From the IMG/VR virus record IMGVR_UViG_3300042879_002524, positions 1 to 64,000 of that record: a DNA stretch of 64,000 nt; one strand, 5' to 3'. A program made the translations under genes and the position numbers. The notes under the pieces are model-generated. The model did no database searches and was not told the origin of the DNA. It saw nothing but the letters and a program-made list of their open reading frames with translations. Source of the stretch: a virus. Below, in pieces: positions 34,930-43,484 of the stretch. The first letter of the stretch is position 1. Each line of letters opens with the position of its first letter.

Positions 34930-35973
34930 TTACGCATAAATCCAAATATCACCTGCCGTAGATGTATACATTGCACCTTGAACTGCAAACTCACCAGTTA
35001 CTGGTTTAGTAGCACCATGATTTGCTTCAGTAAATAAATATGGTACAAATGAACCACTAACTCCTCCAGCAGATGTCGGATCTAATGCATTGGTAGTATC
35101 AGTGACACCGGATTGGAATCCCCAACGATCTGTTGCTGCATCAAATCCATATGCAATGTTACCAGCAGCATCCGAACCTCTATCGATAATAATACCACCA
35201 TCACTTGATGCAGCAGATCCGGATGCTAACAAGATAAATTTATCTTCTACATATAAATCTTGAACATTAATAAATGTAGTAGTACCATTAACAGTTAAAT
35301 CTCCAGTTACAACTAAACTATTATTTACTGTAGTTGTACCAGAACCAGCGCCTAAATTTAATGTTGTTGCTGCACCAAATGCGTTAACAGTAGTAGCATT
35401 GGTATTAAATACGGTGGCGGTTGCGGCGGTTGTAGTAATATCGCCGCCATTAACTGCTGCATCACCGGTTAATGTCAATCCTACAAATTGTGGCGAATCG
35501 CCAGTTTCTAAACCTAAATCGATAGTCGATCCTGCTACACCGTTTGTTGTAAGTACAGCTTGTCCTTGACCCGGCGATGATAATACAGATGATGACACAA
35601 TACCAGCTGGTAATTGAGCTGAACCAGACCAGACACCTGATCCGTTAAGGATTTGTGCTTGTGTTATAGATCCGCCTAATGAAACAGAAGTTCCTGCTAT
35701 TGTAATAGATGAATTTGTTAAGCTAGCATTTGGGATACTACCGAGAGTAAATGTGATAGTGTCTGTAGTTGCATTTCCAGTAATATCTAATCCAGCACCA
35801 GATGATGATGCAAACGTTAATGTGTCAACGGATGAATCTGCAATTACAGAAATGCCGTTAATAGACATAGTAGCAAATGTATTTTGTTGTGTTACCGCGG
35901 TTAAATATCCAGCATCATTATTAAGTTGTGATATATTACTACCGGATACAACTACCTTTTTCCAAACTGCCAT
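34930..35973 (-). CDS. Tail fibre-type structural protein
   Basis: A 347-residue protein. It shares the MAVWKKVVVSGSNIS start with the fibre at 32278-34440. It continues with Thr/Ser/Gly/Asn-rich beta repeats (ITGNATTDTITF, then TLNLGAGSGTTTVNN) and ends in a compact domain with GGIIIDRGSDAAGNIAYGFD and a C-terminal EFAVQGAMYTSTAGD. Many phage fibres carry such a C-terminal domain. AAAGGAATAAA precedes the ATG. Confidence 0.75.
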   Translation of the reverse strand: MAVWKKVVVSGSNISQLNNDAGYLTAVTQQNTFATMSINGISVIADSSVDTLTFASSSGAGLDITGNATTDTITFTLGSIPNASLTNSSITIAGTSVSLGGSITQAQILNGSGVWSGSAQLPAGIVSSSVLSSPGQGQAVLTTNGVAGSTIDLGLETGDSPQFVGLTLTGDAAVNGGDITTTAATATVFNTNATTVNAFGAATTLNLGAGSGTTTVNNSLVVTGDLTVNGTTTFINVQDLYVEDKFILLASGSAASSDGGIIIDRGSDAAGNIAYGFDAATDRWGFQSGVTDTTNALDPTSAGGVSGSFVPYLFTEANHGATKPVTGEFAVQGAMYTSTAGDIWIYA

Positions 35974-35999
35974 TTTATTCCTTTACTATATTTTTTATA

Positions 36000-36007
36000 A
36001 TAAATAT
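36000..36007 (-). promoter_or_regulatory. ATATTTAT upstream element (candidate late promoter)
   Basis: The sense strand reads ACATATTTATTATAAAAAAT, 27 nt before the fibre ATG at 35973. Confidence 0.45.
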
Positions 36008-36024
36008 GTTAAAACTTAAATTAA

Positions 36025-36339
36025 CTAATCCAATCCTACAAAAAACGAACCTGATGTAAAATATATTCCGCCATTCGGTGCTGGATTTGATAATTCTGCT
36101 GATTGTGTTGCTACTACAATAACTCGATCAGATTGTATTTTAAACAAATCAATGCTAGCAGATTTAACTAAAAATAAATCATTAACTGTGTTAACTTGAG
36201 CTATAACGCTACCACTAATAATTCTAAATGATTCACCGCCTCCACCGTTTGCGACGTAAGATGCTGTTAATGCAAAACTAGAAGATATATCATAAAGAGA
36301 TCCGGTACGTAATTGTCCTGGTTTAAACTGCCTTGCCAT
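36025..36339 (-). CDS. Small structural protein with beta-rich fold
   Basis: 104 aa from the ATG at 36339, preceded by GGGAG at good spacing; an ATG three codons upstream lies directly against that site and is less likely. The start overlaps the stop of the gp15-like gene as TAATG. It has a short basic N-terminus (ARQFKPGQLRTGS), fibre-like SSSFALTASYVA text, a Gly run and beta strands (DRVIVVATQS, GIYFTSGSFFVG). Probably a small fibre or tail accessory protein. Confidence 0.6.
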   Translation of the reverse strand: MARQFKPGQLRTGSLYDISSSFALTASYVANGGGGESFRIISGSVIAQVNTVNDLFLVKSASIDLFKIQSDRVIVVATQSAELSNPAPNGGIYFTSGSFFVGLD

Positions 36340-37559
36340 TATTGCCATCTCCCATTAATAACAACGCTATCTAATGTATCAATAGTATAACCTAAGCCTA
36401 TAGTATCAAAAACAATAGTTTGTGTTGATGATAATGATGGTGTCCATGTATAAAGAGCTTTATCGATATATTGGCCGTTTATATAAACATTAAATTCATT
36501 TTTAGTTGCAGCAACTGTTGTTACTGAATTATATGCAGCTGAAGCTGTTACAGTTACAGTGTTATTTGAAACATATACTGCTGTTTTATCGGATAAATTA
36601 GTCAAGTATGCCATTACTTCTGCATTAATTGTAGCAGTAGTACCTCCAGATACTGAAACCGACCCACCGTTTGCTATATATCCGCGGCTTTGCATTAATG
36701 CAGGTGGAACTACTGTTGATGCAAATATATCTTCAGAAACATCGACTACTTGATCGAATGAAAGTTTTTTAATAGAAAACATTTTTCGAAGTGTGGATCT
36801 ACGTGCTTCTTGTTCAGATAGCAATGTACCTAATACAGTTAATGGTATAGTAGCTCTAACTAATCGGTCTTCTCCAACAGTGTTAACTGTTTCGAATGAT
36901 ACTGACCCTAATGTTGTTGAAAATTTATTGTTTTCGTTACCCCACGCAAATCGCCCATATGGCATTATTTGATCGACCAGTGAATTCATTTGTGTGGTAA
37001 AATCACACCAAAGTAGCATGTCATATTCAACTGTTACGTATTTAGGAATATCTACAACATATACTTTTTCTGATGGCTGTGGGTTATTAATTGGAATTGG
37101 AAACAATTCATCTTGATATCTGGAACGTTCATTGTATTTGGTTTTATAAATCCGTACGTTTTCAGATTGTGGTCTGTTAACATCCAATGATTTAACAGAG
37201 TCTCGTTCAACCATAGAGTTACGTTTCAACATGATTACCGGAGATTGTAACATTCCTTTTTCATCGCGTAAATATCCTAATCGACGCACATTGTCCCATT
37301 TTTCACCATTTGAAAAAATTACTGGTACATTGATAGTTTGACTATTAGCTGTTACTTGAGGCTGTATTTCGTTGTCAATAAACCATTTAATTGCAAAGTC
37401 AATATCATAAATATTTCGTTTTGCTGTACGTATTATGTCATCATCTCGTCGAATTTGTTCTGCCCGATTCAAAAACAAATCATTTCCTAATCCTTCTGTT
37501 TGTGTGGGATTGGGTTTATTTGTTTTTCGATCAATATTTTGTCTATTTAATCTAGGCAT
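36339..37559 (-). CDS. 15: Tail sheath stabiliser / tail terminator (T4 gp15-like)
   Basis: A 406-residue protein (T4 gp15 is 272). VPVIFSNGEKWDNVRR and the later VEYDMLLWCDFTTQMNSLVDQIMPY parallel gp15's VPITYASKEHF and the IFTRYEDDMFQIVEQILPY segment. RATIPLTVLGTLL also fits. It would cap the tail tube and sheath before head joining. A C-terminal extension (about 290-406) is beta-rich and absent from T4. Order gp13-gp14-gp15 is as in T4 relatives. Confidence 0.75.
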   Translation of the reverse strand: MPRLNRQNIDRKTNKPNPTQTEGLGNDLFLNRAEQIRRDDDIIRTAKRNIYDIDFAIKWFIDNEIQPQVTANSQTINVPVIFSNGEKWDNVRRLGYLRDEKGMLQSPVIMLKRNSMVERDSVKSLDVNRPQSENVRIYKTKYNERSRYQDELFPIPINNPQPSEKVYVVDIPKYVTVEYDMLLWCDFTTQMNSLVDQIMPYGRFAWGNENNKFSTTLGSVSFETVNTVGEDRLVRATIPLTVLGTLLSEQEARRSTLRKMFSIKKLSFDQVVDVSEDIFASTVVPPALMQSRGYIANGGSVSVSGGTTATINAEVMAYLTNLSDKTAVYVSNNTVTVTASAAYNSVTTVAATKNEFNVYINGQYIDKALYTWTPSLSSTQTIVFDTIGLGYTIDTLDSVVINGRWQ

Positions 37560-38077
37560 TAAAATCCTTTATATGCAAAATTGTTATTTCCACCTCTTCT
37601 GATATTTGTGATACCTGTTGGTGTTTGTCGTGTTGCATGAGCATCACATAGAACAGACACACTATAACCATGTTTATCGCCGTTTGGCCAAGTGTCTGGA
37701 TTTTTACCCGTAAAATACTGATTAGCATCTACGTTATCAAGTTCATAATATTCATTGTCCCAGAATATTATATCACCTACTTCAGGATAAAAATCAGCTC
37801 GTTCTAATATATCACGCGTTATTGCAAATTGTGCCGTACGAGTATATGTATGACCGTAATCATCCATAACAGCATTTTTAGTTTCTTTTGTGATTAAACA
37901 TGGAATTAAAATTGAATCATAATATGATTTTGATTCAGATTCGCCATATACATTTGAATCGCTTCGTTCAACAATTAATTTGAAAAATTCAATTTCAGTG
38001 TCTATTATGGAATTTAGTAGTTCTGCATTGATTGATGCTAAAAATTTTGCGTCCCGCATTCCGCCAAAAAGTGCCAT
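37559..38077 (-). CDS. 14: Neck protein (T4 gp14-like)
   Basis: A 172-residue neck/head-completion protein (T4 gp14 is 256). It begins GGMRDAKFLASINAELLNSI, and the conserved beta section FAITRDILERADFYPEVGDIIFW leads to DNEYYELDNVDANQYFTG. Its start lies 8 nt after the gp13-like gene and its stop overlaps the gp15-like start by one base. It probably forms the head-tail connector ring with gp13. Confidence 0.78.
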   Translation of the reverse strand: MALFGGMRDAKFLASINAELLNSIIDTEIEFFKLIVERSDSNVYGESESKSYYDSILIPCLITKETKNAVMDDYGHTYTRTAQFAITRDILERADFYPEVGDIIFWDNEYYELDNVDANQYFTGKNPDTWPNGDKHGYSVSVLCDAHATRQTPTGITNIRRGGNNNFAYKGF

Positions 38078-38085
38078 ATTTACTC

Positions 38086-39324
38086 CTATCCAACATATAT
38101 TTTCAATGGAACTTTTGCTAAAATTTCATGCATCTGAGTTGATTCAGCATTTTGTCGTGTTAGCATTTGTTCTTTTGTCAATTTATCTAAAAATTCTCTC
38201 AACTGCGTTATTAATGCATCTTTTTCCGATTGTCCCTGTGAAATTAAATCTCCACCGTTCAATGTAACTTCGGAATTAGGTATTGGAATTGATGAATATT
38301 TATTACGTACAAATCCTAACATTTCTTTTACAAGTGCAGCACCATATTTAATTATCCAAGATCGCCCCATATCATTAATGCTACTGTATGTTTGATATGT
38401 ATATGGTATATTAGATGCGTCACTCACAACGCCGTTTAAAAGTGCTGTATTACCAAATAATAAGGCATCCTTATCTTTTTCATCGGCAAATATATATTCT
38501 ACCCATACTTGACCATAGAATATAGTAGATGCTGAACTACCGGTGCCTGATGTTGGTATTGGATAAAACTTAATATCATCGCCATGTATTTCAAATGAAT
38601 AATGAGACTTACGTACCTGGTCATTGAATTCAATCGATTGTAGTCTTAACAAATCTGCATGTATTGGCATCATCATGAAACTAATAGAAGGTGAAAATCC
38701 TCCAAAGTTAAATGAATCTAAAAGTTGTTGCGATCCTAATCCAGTACCAACAAATGGATCAAAATATCTAACAATTGCTGGCGGTGGTGTATGTAATACT
38801 CGTTTAATTTCAATTGAGCTAGTTGGAGATAATGATGATGATTCTGCTGCTAATGATGAAGATACAGCTGCGCGCATACTATATGTCTGCTGACCAGGAA
38901 TCATATCTATCTGTACTTTTCTCCATTTTACAGTACCACCAGAATCAGCTTCAGTACCATATGCTCTAGATAGTTTTGTAATGTATCCTAAAGAGCTTCC
39001 AACTACTGCTCCGGTAAAACCTTGCGGACCTAAGAAGCTAGATCCGGTTTGGATACCCAATGTACTCATCAAATTGTTAGTTATATTAATTTGATTGATT
39101 TGATTTGAGTATTCTATAACAGCAGCTTCAAATGCAGTATAAAAATTAACATCAACTAATTCAACATCCATAATAGGATATCCAACATGTTGTGCTGCAT
39201 ATTTAGCAAATCGATCGGCTTGTTGTTGAAATAATGGATCTGTATCAAAAAATCCAAATGGTGTAGATCCAGTTGTAAATGAAGAAGAACCGGGCCATAT
39301 GGGCTTTGATACACTATAATCCAT
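38086..39324 (-). CDS. 13: Neck protein (T4 gp13-like)
   Basis: A 412-residue protein (T4 gp13 is 309) that joins the portal side of the head to the tail. QQADRFAKYAAQHVGYPIMDVELVD and the helical region (YTAFEAAVIEYSNQINQINI) are typical of gp13. Its C-terminal helix (SEKDALITQLREFLDKLTKEQ) follows the family. AAAGGAAACAT precedes the ATG at 39324, and the PhoH stop codon touches the upstream ATATTTAT element. Confidence 0.8.
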   Translation of the reverse strand: MDYSVSKPIWPGSSSFTTGSTPFGFFDTDPLFQQQADRFAKYAAQHVGYPIMDVELVDVNFYTAFEAAVIEYSNQINQINITNNLMSTLGIQTGSSFLGPQGFTGAVVGSSLGYITKLSRAYGTEADSGGTVKWRKVQIDMIPGQQTYSMRAAVSSSLAAESSSLSPTSSIEIKRVLHTPPPAIVRYFDPFVGTGLGSQQLLDSFNFGGFSPSISFMMMPIHADLLRLQSIEFNDQVRKSHYSFEIHGDDIKFYPIPTSGTGSSASTIFYGQVWVEYIFADEKDKDALLFGNTALLNGVVSDASNIPYTYQTYSSINDMGRSWIIKYGAALVKEMLGFVRNKYSSIPIPNSEVTLNGGDLISQGQSEKDALITQLREFLDKLTKEQMLTRQNAESTQMHEILAKVPLKIYVG

Positions 39325-39342
39325 TATGTTTCCTTTTTATAT

Positions 39343-39350
39343 ATAAATAT
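39343..39350 (-). promoter_or_regulatory. ATATTTAT upstream element (candidate late promoter)
   Basis: The sense strand reads TGATATTTATATATAAAAAG, with TGA ending phoH, 19 nt before the gp13 ATG. Confidence 0.45.
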
Positions 39351-40015
39351 CAATACGTCTCATTTAAGAGCTTTAAAATTTCATCTAATGCTTCATGTCG
39401 ATGATTATCTAACAATATAATTTCATTCACAAATCTAGACTTAGTTAATTTAGGAACTTCATGCACTGCCGAATCATTTGTAAATTTTAAATCTATCTGA
39501 TATTTATCGCCAGTTAATATCATTAAACTGTCTTTACCTAATCGAGACAACACCATTTGTAATTGTTGTTTGGTTAAATTCTGAAATTCATCCACAATAC
39601 AAATTGCATGATCAAAAGTACGTCCTCGGAAATGTGCTAAAGAAACCAATTCAATGTTTTCTTCTTTTTCCATTTTTTCCAGTATATCCGGTTTATTGTA
39701 TACCTTACGCATATTGCTTCGAAGCGGCACTAACCATGGCTCCATCTTTTCATTCAATGAGCCGGGTAAAAATCCATTATCTTCATTTGATACGGTAGGA
39801 CGTGTTATAATGATTTTGTTTATTTGTCGTTTAAAAAACATATCCAAAGCAATTTGGACTGCTAACAAGGTTTTACCAGACCCAGCTTTACCTAGTATAA
39901 AATTGAATGGTGTTTCAATAATTTTTGCTTTTGCTAGTTTTTGTTCTTCTGATAATGTTATTGAAAATTTAATGTCGTTCTTCGGTGGAGTTTTCTCCTT
40001 GTTTGATGTTGTCAT
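39350..40015 (-). CDS. phoH: PhoH-like ATPase
   Basis: A 221-residue P-loop ATPase of the PhoH family, widespread in marine phages. Walker A GKAGSGKT is at 42-49, the sensor-like IIITRPTVSNEDNGFLPG segment at about 68-85 and Walker B CIVDEFQN at about 139-146. A possible RNA-related or phosphate-stress role is debated; I claim only the fold. Its position between capsid and neck genes is unusual for an auxiliary metabolic gene and suggests late expression. Confidence 0.92.
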   Translation of the reverse strand: MTTSNKEKTPPKNDIKFSITLSEEQKLAKAKIIETPFNFILGKAGSGKTLLAVQIALDMFFKRQINKIIITRPTVSNEDNGFLPGSLNEKMEPWLVPLRSNMRKVYNKPDILEKMEKEENIELVSLAHFRGRTFDHAICIVDEFQNLTKQQLQMVLSRLGKDSLMILTGDKYQIDLKFTNDSAVHEVPKLTKSRFVNEIILLDNHRHEALDEILKLLNETY

Positions 40016-40037
40016 AGTAACCTGTTTTAAGTTAAAA

Positions 40038-40313
40038 TTAAAATAATTTTGTAAGTGTAGATTCTCGAAGTGTCATGTCTTTAAGTGTTTCAATCTTACC
40101 TAAACAGGCTTGACGGATAGCTTTAAACGTGTCATGAGGAGAATGAGGTGTCATTACTTTGATGGTAATTAATTCTTTATCTGGACCTAAGTCTTGTTCG
40201 ATATGAACCATTAATACCAAACTAATTGCTCGTATACGATCTAATACATCGACTAAACGACCATCATATCGTATAATTGTTTGCATTGAATACTTGTTAT
40301 AAGGTACTGCCAT
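40038..40313 (-). CDS. Hypothetical protein, 91 aa
   Basis: A small mixed-alpha/beta protein: TIIRYDGRLVDVLDRIRAIS, then ITIKVMTPHSPHDTFKAIRQACLGK. I do not recognise it. It precedes phoH in the transcript and follows the terminator of the capsid gene, with its own ATATTTAT element 16 nt upstream. Confidence 0.65.
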   Translation of the reverse strand: MAVPYNKYSMQTIIRYDGRLVDVLDRIRAISLVLMVHIEQDLGPDKELITIKVMTPHSPHDTFKAIRQACLGKIETLKDMTLRESTLTKLF

Positions 40314-40328
40314 ATTATTTCTTTTAAT

Positions 40329-40336
40329 ATAAATAT
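40329..40336 (-). promoter_or_regulatory. ATATTTAT upstream element (candidate late promoter)
   Basis: Placed between the capsid terminator and the 91-aa gene (ATG at 40313), at 16 nt spacing. Confidence 0.45.
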
Positions 40337-40343
40337 TGAACAG

Positions 40344-40373
40344 TAAAAAAGGGTGACCGAAGCCACCCCTTTC
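40344..40373 (-). terminator. Terminator after major capsid gene
   Basis: The sense strand has AAGGGGTG, then GCTTCGGT, then CACCCTTTTTT. A GC-rich stem with a CUUCGG-type loop and T6 lies 22 nt past the gp23 stop. Confidence 0.9.
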
Positions 40374-40394
40374 CTATTCGTTAAATATTAAATA

Positions 40395-42044
40395 CTATAG
40401 AGTATCTAATCCACGTACATATACCTTCCCATAAAATTCGGGGCGGACCACTTTCTTCGCGTAACGTGTCATAACACCTTTACGTGGAGTGAAGTTAACT
40501 GGATCGTATACCAACGGAGTCATGATAAGTGGAATGTATGGGCTAAATACAGCACCTGTTTCTAGGAACTGTGCTCCACGGAATCCCATAAGGATTACAT
40601 TCTCTTTCATGTATGGGTTTTTGTAAACTGTGTAACGGTTATTGATTGCACCAATTTTTTGTACACCAGCTGCAAATTCCATTTTAGTTCCATCTGTGTC
40701 AGCAGCAAATCCTGGGATAGACTCAAGGATAGTTGCAACAGCAGGAGAAGTTACAAGGAAGTTAGCACCACCACGCAATGTTTTTTGGTGAATTTTATTA
40801 GATACTTTTTGAAGTTTAGTACCTAATGTTTGGAACCAACCACCTTGAGTGTTATAGAAACCACCAGTAGTAGTAGAAGTTTGAGTGAAACCAGTTCCGT
40901 TCCATACTTCGTTGTTAACTGCTGACCAATACTCAGTTGTTGGAGCTGCTGCGATCAACATGTCAAGGATCTCAAGATCGATTTCCATTGATACATACTC
41001 AGAAAGCATTGAAGTCAATTCAGCTTCAGCATCAATTGAGTGGTAAGCATTAAGGTCTTGAGCAAATTCAGGAGTCCAAACTGCTTTCAACTTACGTGTT
41101 TTAGCAACAATTGGTTCTGATTGCATTTCAAGATTGATTTCTGGGATATCAATATCAATACCAGTATTAATACCTGTGTTAGCAGAAGATCCTTTAAATG
41201 GATTTTTATCTTCAAAATCACCTCTAGTAATATCAGTAGGTTGTTTGCTATAATTCAATTTGAAATTAGATGCACTAATTGCAGTTTGAATTGCAATTGC
41301 TTGAGTTGCAGTTACAACGAATGACGCAGTGTAGTTGCTAGTAATTGTTGAGAAAGCTTGTACCGGTACAATTTCTGTGTTAGCAGAACCAGAACTAAGT
41401 GTAAATGCACGAACTGCATATAAATCAGCATCTGTTGGTACGTTAACTGTAACAACTTTATAATTTGATGATCCGTTTGTAAAATCTGAATCGAAATTTA
41501 AAGATGCAGATGATGGTGCAGAACCAGTTGCTGCAGTTACTGTCGAACTAACGTTATGAATTGAATATCCAAAACGACCTGCTCCATAAAGACCTCCAGC
41601 TGCGTCAGATCCAGTTGTAGTAACACCAAACATTGAATCTAATGCATTAGGATTTCCAAATGGATCACCTGTACGGTTCAAGTTGTCATCATCGAATCCT
41701 GGTTGTGCTGTACCATATTTGAAATCAAGATAGAAAATAAGTCCTGATGGCAAGTTCATTGGTTGAACTGAAACGAATTCTTTAGCTGCAAATTCAGCAA
41801 AGATACGACGTACCAATGGAAGAGCTACACCAGCCCATTCTTCAGATCCTGCAGCAACACCCGTAGATGATGCTTCTTTTACTAATTGACGTGCTTGGTT
41901 TTCAAGCAATTGAGCCATACCTGCTTTTTCGGTTTCGCCCTTAAGACCTTCTAATAGACCGGTCTTTTCCCATTTTGCTGCTAACGCTTTTGCTTGATTT
42001 CTTTGTACAAAATCGTTAGTTTGCAATAAATTTGAAATACTCAT
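40395..42044 (-). CDS. 23: Major capsid protein (T4 gp23-like)
   Basis: The main shell protein, 549 aa (T4 gp23 is 521). After a helical N-terminal region, GMAQLLENQARQLVKE/ASSTG resembles the region where T4 gp23 is cut by gp21, so about 56 residues would be removed. VQPMNLPSGLIFYLDFKYG matches the conserved core start. The C-terminal P-domain region (IPLIMTPLVYDPVNFTPRKGV, MTRYAKKVVRPEFYG) also matches. It is the only gene between the scaffold gene and a strong terminator. AAAAAGGAAAAC precedes the ATG. Confidence 0.97.
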   Translation of the reverse strand: MSISNLLQTNDFVQRNQAKALAAKWEKTGLLEGLKGETEKAGMAQLLENQARQLVKEASSTGVAAGSEEWAGVALPLVRRIFAEFAAKEFVSVQPMNLPSGLIFYLDFKYGTAQPGFDDDNLNRTGDPFGNPNALDSMFGVTTTGSDAAGGLYGAGRFGYSIHNVSSTVTAATGSAPSSASLNFDSDFTNGSSNYKVVTVNVPTDADLYAVRAFTLSSGSANTEIVPVQAFSTITSNYTASFVVTATQAIAIQTAISASNFKLNYSKQPTDITRGDFEDKNPFKGSSANTGINTGIDIDIPEINLEMQSEPIVAKTRKLKAVWTPEFAQDLNAYHSIDAEAELTSMLSEYVSMEIDLEILDMLIAAAPTTEYWSAVNNEVWNGTGFTQTSTTTGGFYNTQGGWFQTLGTKLQKVSNKIHQKTLRGGANFLVTSPAVATILESIPGFAADTDGTKMEFAAGVQKIGAINNRYTVYKNPYMKENVILMGFRGAQFLETGAVFSPYIPLIMTPLVYDPVNFTPRKGVMTRYAKKVVRPEFYGKVYVRGLDTL

Positions 42045-42068
42045 TTTTGTTTTCCTTTTTTTTAATGT

Positions 42069-43040
42069 TTATAGCAATCCTGCTAATTTTTTCCAACGGT
42101 TAGCTAATTCAAACCCTTCAGATAAAACTTGTGTTGTTGCTTTGCTAGGAGCTGTTGTTGCAACTGCTTTAGATGCATACGACTCTTTAACTACACGTTT
42201 TTTAACTGGACGAGTGAATGATTCAGCCAATGTAGTGAATACTAATTTAACTTCTCTCGTTGTTCCGGCACGATCAAAATTTTCAATTACTTTCATTTTT
42301 TGAGTTTCGTTTAACTCAAAGTTACGGAACAATTTGTTTGTGTAAAGAAGTTTTGCATTTAAAAGATTAACTTCAGAAAGAATAGACTTAAGTTCATGAA
42401 CCGTACGGTAAGCTTCTTTAAGTTCTTCTTCTTTAGCTTCCATTTCTTCTTTCATGTGATCTGCCTCTTCATCTTCTTCTGCTTCTTCCTCTTCACGTAA
42501 GATTGCTTCAATGATAGAATCGATATTTTCAGACATCATTTCATCATCTTCGTCAGACATATAGCCATCTGCAACGATTTCTTCGTCAACATCTGTTTCC
42601 ATTTCTGGTTCTGTTTCCATTTCTAAATCGCCTTCAAGCTCACGAATGATTGCTTCTAAATTTAGATCTTCTTCACCCTCTTCAGAAAATTCATCAGCTT
42701 CAATTTCTGCAGGTACGTCTGCCGGCATTTCTTCGTCAGCTGGTTCGTTAATTTCATAATCATAAGTTTCATCACCTACTGAAAATGAAATGTCATTGTC
42801 AACCCACTCAACTCCTTCGCCTTCGCCTTCCATACCAGCGTCAACATCCATTGAATCCATTTCTACATCCGCTTCCATCGCATCTTCGTCAGCCAATTCA
42901 TTTTCGATTTCTGTTGCCAGCATCTCTTTAATTCTTGGTGCGAAAGCTTCTTGAAGCGCAAGTTTTGCGTTTGCTAATGCAGTTTCTTTAACAGCACGTG
43001 CATCAGCGATTGCTTCTTTTAGCAAATCTGATTTTGCCAT
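42069..43040 (-). CDS. 22: Prohead scaffold protein (T4 gp22-like)
   Basis: The internal scaffolding core, 323 aa (T4 gp22 is 269). It is extremely acidic in the middle (about 60-200, runs of Asp/Glu), helical and rich in the L-x-E or I-x-E sites the prohead protease cuts, for example DLLKEAIADARAV and LALQEAFAPRI at the start. It lies between the protease and capsid genes, as in T4. AAGGAGAAACAA precedes the ATG. A 190-nt non-coding leader upstream contains a hairpin and a terminator. Confidence 0.88.
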   Translation of the reverse strand: MAKSDLLKEAIADARAVKETALANAKLALQEAFAPRIKEMLATEIENELADEDAMEADVEMDSMDVDAGMEGEGEGVEWVDNDISFSVGDETYDYEINEPADEEMPADVPAEIEADEFSEEGEEDLNLEAIIRELEGDLEMETEPEMETDVDEEIVADGYMSDEDDEMMSENIDSIIEAILREEEEAEEDEEADHMKEEMEAKEEELKEAYRTVHELKSILSEVNLLNAKLLYTNKLFRNFELNETQKMKVIENFDRAGTTREVKLVFTTLAESFTRPVKKRVVKESYASKAVATTAPSKATTQVLSEGFELANRWKKLAGLL

Positions 43041-43114
43041 TTGTTTCTCCTTAAATTTTTTTTTTGGAAGTAAGATTATTATGAATCTTAATAGAATATT
43101 TTTTATACATCTAA

Positions 43115-43141
43115 ACGCTATATAATAAAAGAAAATAGCGT
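43115..43141 (-). promoter_or_regulatory. Inverted repeat in scaffold gene leader
   Basis: ACGCTAT and ATAGCGT form a 7-bp stem with a 13-nt loop, 75 nt before the gp22 ATG. With only AT-rich sequence around it, it could be a leader RNA hairpin. It lacks a T run, so it is probably not a terminator. Confidence 0.3.
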
Positions 43142-43149
43142 ATTCTTTA

Positions 43150-43157
43150 ATAAATAT
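43150..43157 (-). promoter_or_regulatory. ATATTTAT upstream element (candidate late promoter)
   Basis: It lies downstream of the bS21 terminator and 110 nt before the gp22 ATG, so transcripts for gp22-gp23 would carry a long hairpin leader. Confidence 0.42.
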
Positions 43158-43177
43158 ATCAATGTATTAAAAAACAG

Positions 43178-43209
43178 TAAAAAAGCCCCAACTTTTTTGT
43201 TGAGGCTTT
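43178..43209 (-). terminator. Terminator after bS21-like gene
   Basis: The sense strand has AAAGCCTCAAC, loop AAAAAA, then GTTGGGGCTTTTTT. The stem is 11 pairs including G-T, ending in T6, 24 nt past the stop at 43233. Confidence 0.9.
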
Positions 43210-43232
43210 AAATTATTATATTTTCGTGTTTA

Positions 43233-43475
43233 TTATTCGTTTGCTGATTTTATACGTTGAATGTATGCAGCTTTGGTTTTTTGCTGACGATTTGTTACAC
43301 TAGGTTTAATATATTCTTGTTTGTCTTTAACCCGATTCAATATGTTAGCAGATTTTACTTTACGTTTCCATGCCTTTAATGCATGTGCTAAATCCATTGC
43401 TTCTGTACCTACTACATTTATAGCTAAAGAATTACCAGGAACAATTTGTTGATGTTGTTTTTGTTTTTTACTCAT
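43233..43475 (-). CDS. rpsU: Ribosomal protein bS21 homologue
   Basis: An 80-residue homologue of bacterial small-subunit protein S21. After a 15-residue extension (SKKQKQHQQIVPGN), SLAINVVGTEAMDLAHALKAW leads into KRKVKSANILNRVKDKQEY and IKPSVTNRQQK, the S21 helix and basic tail pattern. Viral bS21 copies are known in several phages and can enter host ribosomes. Here it sits inside the head gene block, between scaffold and protease, and just before a terminator. That suggests late expression. ATAAGTTAT, without strong Shine-Dalgarno, precedes the ATG. Confidence 0.85.
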   Translation of the reverse strand: MSKKQKQHQQIVPGNSLAINVVGTEAMDLAHALKAWKRKVKSANILNRVKDKQEYIKPSVTNRQQKTKAAYIQRIKSANE

Positions 43476-43484
43476 ATAACTTGT

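Noticed and set aside
39654-40046. 130-codon plus-strand open frame over phoH
   Set aside because: Antisense to the P-loop region of PhoH; no separate signals.
43115-43141. Second terminator before the scaffold gene
   Set aside because: The stem ACGCTAT/ATAGCGT is AT-leaning and has no T run after it in the transcribed sense.
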